From positions 25,143,504 to 25,207,503 of the forward strand of contig CM064869.1 in assembly GCA_032719365.1 (NCBI GenBank): 64,000 nucleotides of DNA, in the 5' to 3' direction. A program made the position numbers and the translations under genes. The notes beneath the pieces were generated by a model. The model was not told the origin of the DNA. It was given only the letters and a program-made list of their open reading frames with translations, and searched no databases. Shown here piece by piece: positions 60,390-64,000 of this stretch; within the stretch, counting starts at the first letter, position 1, and every line of letters begins with the position of its first letter. This DNA is from Prinsepia uniflora (lineage: Eukaryota > Streptophyta > Magnoliopsida > Rosales > Rosaceae).

Positions 60390-62763
60390 TGACATGACCC
60401 GTTCCAACTGGACTTTGATAACCATGCCCGGTCCTGCTCCAGTCTGACAAGTCAACTGAAGTCTCGAAACTATCCTTCAGAACCTGTCAGACAAGGGATA
60501 ACTGCACTGATTTCCGTTCATGCCTCCGCCTCTCGATCAGCCCCGAACGTCGTGCCACGGCCTGGAGGGTCATCAAAACAGGAAAGGTGTGAGTGGACAA
60601 AAATAATATCATTTAAAAATACATTTCGAAATACATCATTTACCCTCCAGTTTATCAAACCATGCATGCATAGAATCAAACATATGAATCATTTCCTAAA
60701 ACCATTTTATCATAAAATAAAGCATATAACTCAGGAATTACACATTTGAGGGTCCTCTGGGAATTACACATCCAGAGTTATCATCCTGCTGGGAATTACA
60801 CATCCAACCCTGCTGGGAATTACACATCCAGCCTCACCGGGAATTACAGATCCGGTCCCTCCGGGAATTGCGCATTCGAAGTCCCTCTAGGGATTACACA
60901 TCCGGAGTGACTTCAGGAATTACACATCCGAAGTCTACCCAGGAATTAGACATCTGGGGGCACTGAACATAAATACAAAATCAAAATCTTTATTTCAAAA
61001 TCATCATTAAAACCATGTCAAAACCATTTATCACGGGATCTCAAGCCCAAATCTCATTTTCACGCAAATCCGTGCAGCCACAACCTAAGTTGTCATTTTC
61101 ACATAAATCCATAAAATATATCCAAAAAAATTATAAAGCCATCAAATAAAATTTCCCGACTCATAATCCGAGTCAAAACCAATCTCAAATCCCGGACCTT
61201 CGCCCAAAACAGCAATTTCGCAGTTTCTCGAAAAACGTGCCCAAAACACTCATTAAAATAATCATTAAATCCCATAACTAATCGTATCAAATCATGCAAT
61301 CATTGCAAATCAAATAGTGCCATAAATCATGTAAAACATTAAACTATGCATGCATATCAGTTTATAAAACAAACGTCCGCTCACACACCGTCCAAACCGC
61401 TCGCTTTCCGTAATTTTTGGTACTTTCCAGGAATCTCGAATCCTATCCAAAATCATTATCAAGGGTTACTAATGGCTTAATTAACATAATATTAATTTCC
61501 AATAATTTTTCGGGAATTAATTACGAATTAAAAACGTAATATAAACCTTCAGACCATCGAAACAATATCGAAACGGTGTCCGATTGACTTGAAACCAACG
61601 CTAAAATGCTCGTTACATTAAATGGAAAAAAGTCATGTTGACCTCACCTCGGGAGTCGTGCCCACGCGCCCTCACGCGCCGCCGTGAGTGGCTGCGCATA
61701 AAGTCCACGCGCCTGCTACAGTCACCTTCCTCGCCTATTTCTCTGTTAAACGGATCCTGCAACCCGCGACAGAACTCGATTCAATCCTGTTCATTCCAAC
61801 TCTATTTCTTCAATTGATTCAGCCAATAGCATTGTTTTAAGTTTAATTAAAGTTCTATAAACTCAATTATGTGGCAACATACCTCAATTCTTCCATTCGA
61901 TCTCGACTTTTCGACGAACACCCAAGAACTGTTCATCCTCCAATTTCGTTCCAACTCGATTGTTTTCTTTCAATTGATGCATCGACAACTTTCGTTGGGT
62001 GCTACTAAGCATATTTCCAAGTCCAATTTTAGCTTTCAACCCCTCCAATCACTCGAATTAAAACTCGAAAATCCATACTCCTCCTCCCTTCTGTCCTAAG
62101 GCAAAACGACCTCAATTCACTTCACACTTGATCTGGTCCTAGTCGAAATGATCCCAGAAGACTTAATTGAATCTCAATGTGAAGCATCACGACCTATAAA
62201 TTCATCTTTGATTTTTTAGGCTGTGAACTCCCACGATTTTGGGTTTCGGGTTTCCTTTACAATTTCCCTCATTTCTTCCCTTGTTCTCCTTCGTTTTCCT
62301 TTCTTAAATTTTCTCCTAATCTCAGCTGTGCACAATCAAACCTATCCTTATCGAATTGATTGAAGATTGGGTGAAGAGGCTTACGGTTTTGTTAGTGTTC
62401 ATACACGTACAGGGTCACCAATCCATCCAATTTCAGTGACATGTGTCACTTACTGGCCAGCTGAGTCACAAAACGCTGATTCATCAATTTGCTCAGCCAC
62501 AATTACCATTTTACCCCTGCACAAATAATTGCCAAACTACCCCTAGCCTTCGCAGACTCGCAACTTTCACAACCGACCTCCGATTGACACATGCCGTCTG
62601 CCTACAGATTCGGCGTCTCGAGACCTACCCAACGGTCCTTCCAGAAAGTCCAAATAAGGCCCTGATCAAAAAGTCAACTTTCGGCCCTCAAAACTAGGGG
62701 CAAAATCGTCATTTCCTTCCAATTTTTCCAATTTTTCCTTTTTCGAATTTCCGGGTCGTCACA
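60390..62763 (-). repeat. Right (5') LTR of the small element
   Basis: 2374 bp, TGACATGACCC to GGGTCGTCACA. It is colinear with the left LTR apart from small differences, the tandem-repeat block (nine units at about 60733-60958), and the missing 33-base GC-rich duplication. A TATA-like box is not obvious. Confidence 0.9.
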
Positions 62764-63679
62764 ATTACGACCTTAATCGATTAATTTTCCATTCAATCTT
62801 TGAATGGGTTACAAATTCAATTTCATGTAATTCCCACCCGTTTCTTCAATTCGATCACACAACGAGTATAGTAAGATCATTATAAAGACACTTCTGAAAT
62901 CAATTGCAGATTTCCTTACCCTCAATATCACGAACTCAAGCTCGATTTTTCGAAGAATTTAGAGCTTCAGTTCTTGATCGAAACGATGTCGAATTCTTTC
63001 AATTTTGAAGTGGATTGATTTCAAATGGTCTCAAGAAGCTAACTCTAGTCTCAATTTGGATCCTCCAGGCTCACAACTTGAATTTGAATTCTCACCCTAT
63101 TTTTTCAATTTTTTGATTCTGGGTTTCTATATTCCTCTTTGTTGCTCGTGTTTTCCTTTCTATCTCAGTTTCTTAATTCTCTCAACTGTATCCATTTTCC
63201 CAGTCCCTCACAATGGTTTAACCTCTGATCCTTACCCATTCCATTTCTGTTCCTCTATTGTTGTTTGTTTTTCAATGTTTGAATTCACACACACACACAC
63301 ACATCCACGGCTGACAGGCCACTCATCCTTCAATTCCTTGTGACATGTGGCACTTAGGCAGATAAGGAAGTCATCACTTTGGGCTGATTAATCCACTGCC
63401 GTCAAAATTACTATTTTGTCCCTCCTTAACATAATTACCATAATATCCTTCATAGTTCTAGACTCGTCACTTTTCCATCCAGACTTCGATTTACACTTGT
63501 CTACGAACTTAGTGTCTCGAGACCTACCCAACAGTCTTTACGGAAAGTCCAAAAAATGTCCCGAACAAAAAGTCAACTTTGACCACATCATATACAAGGG
63601 TAAAAATGTCATTTTTACACAAACGGTTTCCAAAGTTACAATTTCTTCCCCTTTTGACGTTCCAGGCCGTTACAGATAT

Positions 63680-64000
63680 GCCTAGTCAGGGAGAAAAAAC
63701 ATCGCTAGGCATACCACATCATATAGAGGATCCCTCATCACCTAAAACTTCAAATACTCATTCTAGTCGAGGAACTCACTCATCTGTCTCATTCCGAGTC
63801 CAACTTGCTTGTAAATGCTAGGACCCTAACCTCTGGGCTCACTCACTATCCAGATTCACACAAGTCCTCCCAAACTAGATCGCAGTATCTGTTATACCCA
63901 AGTAATCTAGGGTTCGTCCCATCCCTAGGTCTATCTTGAGATCCTATATACTCCTCGTATATCCGTCTCATCACCTGGATGTGCACTGGGCTTGCGTCTT
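63680..64000 (-). other. Internal part of the host element, right piece
   Basis: Cytosine-rich, no coding motif. Its last 60 bases (tcgtatatccgtctcatcacctgga...gggcttgcgtctt) resemble 60305-60350, which directly precedes the gag start in the small element. A similar gag start is therefore expected just beyond the window. Confidence 0.6.

Larger units (their letters stand above)
57396..62763 (-). mobile_element. Small two-LTR element with ~0.6 kb internal region (deletion derivative)
   Basis: LTRs 57396-59776 and 60390-62763 flank only 613 internal bases. These retain the polypurine tract (59779-59790), the PBS (60375-60386) and the gag start. The outer flanks attaa (57391-57395) and attac (62764-62768) match at four of five bases, consistent with a target duplication. 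The element can be primed and packaged in principle but has no pol, so it would have moved in trans. Its LTRs are of the TGACAGGGCCC...CGTCACA type, distinct from the Tekay-like copy. Confidence 0.92.
52988..63674 (-). mobile_element. Solo LTR (~2.45 kb) split by two nested insertions
   Basis: The pieces are 52988-53350, 56219-57395 and 62769-63674. It begins TGATAGGACCC and ends AGGCCGTTACA. Flanks are gatat (52983-52987) and gatat (63675-63679), a perfect 5-bp target duplication 10.7 kb apart that links the outer ends. It has a GAGTTTAAAGACTC array at about 56360-56545 and a CA microsatellite at about 63283-63303. Confidence 0.9.
42734..64000 (-). mobile_element. Host LTR element of the right-hand nest (runs off the window)
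   Basis: Its 3' LTR pieces are 42734-43140 and 51257 to about 52832 (antisense, first part missing). Internal DNA is about 52833-52987 and 63680-64000. The left piece shows the LTR landmarks: atgcctctgtctctcgatta, an acctggaaggtcaacaaaa box and gtgcgaggggac. The right piece contains a paired gtccactcac box at about 51762-51771. Repeats with gggtggtaacc and cacatccg (about 43025-43135 and 51285-51370) continue across the insertion, proving the two pieces belong together. The LTR/internal boundary near 52832 is tentative. Confidence 0.7.

Overview
This window is nuclear DNA of a flowering plant, almost certainly a eudicot. It has intron-split genes with GT-AG introns and plant-type coding sequence, plus very dense LTR retrotransposons primed by initiator-methionine tRNA. 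No bacterial operons, CRISPR arrays or tRNA/rRNA genes were seen. The species cannot be named from sequence alone.

Genes. Three protein genes look intact, all on the + strand. (1) 551-2427: a four-exon DUF3537 / gustatory-receptor-like (GRL) multipass membrane protein of 434 aa. (2) 32862-33201: a two-exon small protein of 87 aa that I cannot name. (3) 34606-39589: a 16-exon EHD (Eps15-homology-domain) membrane-remodelling ATPase of 547 aa, homologous to plant EHD1, with one GC-AG intron. A decayed Myb/SANT-like gene lies on the - strand at 40942-41719. Genes 2 and 3 and this pseudogene form an island of about 11 kb (about 31.5-42.7 kb) with little repeat content.

Left retrotransposon block (about 2.97-31.5 kb). 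A non-autonomous, coding-free LTR element (4366-26944, - orientation, left LTR truncated) has been entered by two others. One is now a solo LTR (7981-11352, perfect 5-bp target duplication). The other is a complete but degenerate Ty3/gypsy chromovirus of Tekay/Del type (11421-21513; LTRs 2781 and 2760 bp; gag-protease-RT-RNaseH-integrase-chromodomain, with stops and a deletion). To its right lie a LINE RT-zinc-binding/RNase H fragment (26945-28261) and a + strand LTR with PBS and the first codons of gag (28262 to about 31470). That element is cut off at the edge of the gene island.

Right retrotransposon block (about 42.7-64 kb). This is a Russian-doll nest up to four layers deep. A host element (LTR from about 42734, internal part running off the window end) contains a + LTR (43141-51256), which contains a solo LTR (43203-48938), which contains another solo LTR (44733-47805). 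The same host also contains a solo LTR (52988-63674) that holds a solo LTR (53351-56213) and a small two-LTR element (57396-62763). Most boundaries are supported by matching 5-bp target duplications read directly from the sequence.

The long LTRs (2.4-3.4 kb) belong to different subfamilies but share one design. In the sense direction they have a duplicated module of about 172 bp near the start, a GC-rich hairpin module, then an inverted pair GTGAGTGGAC / GTCCACTCAC that encloses ATGCATGC boxes and a subfamily-specific tandem-repeat block, and finally a conserved end just before the PBS. This shared LTR design, the nested insertions, and the apparent GRL-EHD1 gene neighbourhood stretched by retrotransposons are the most interesting aspects.
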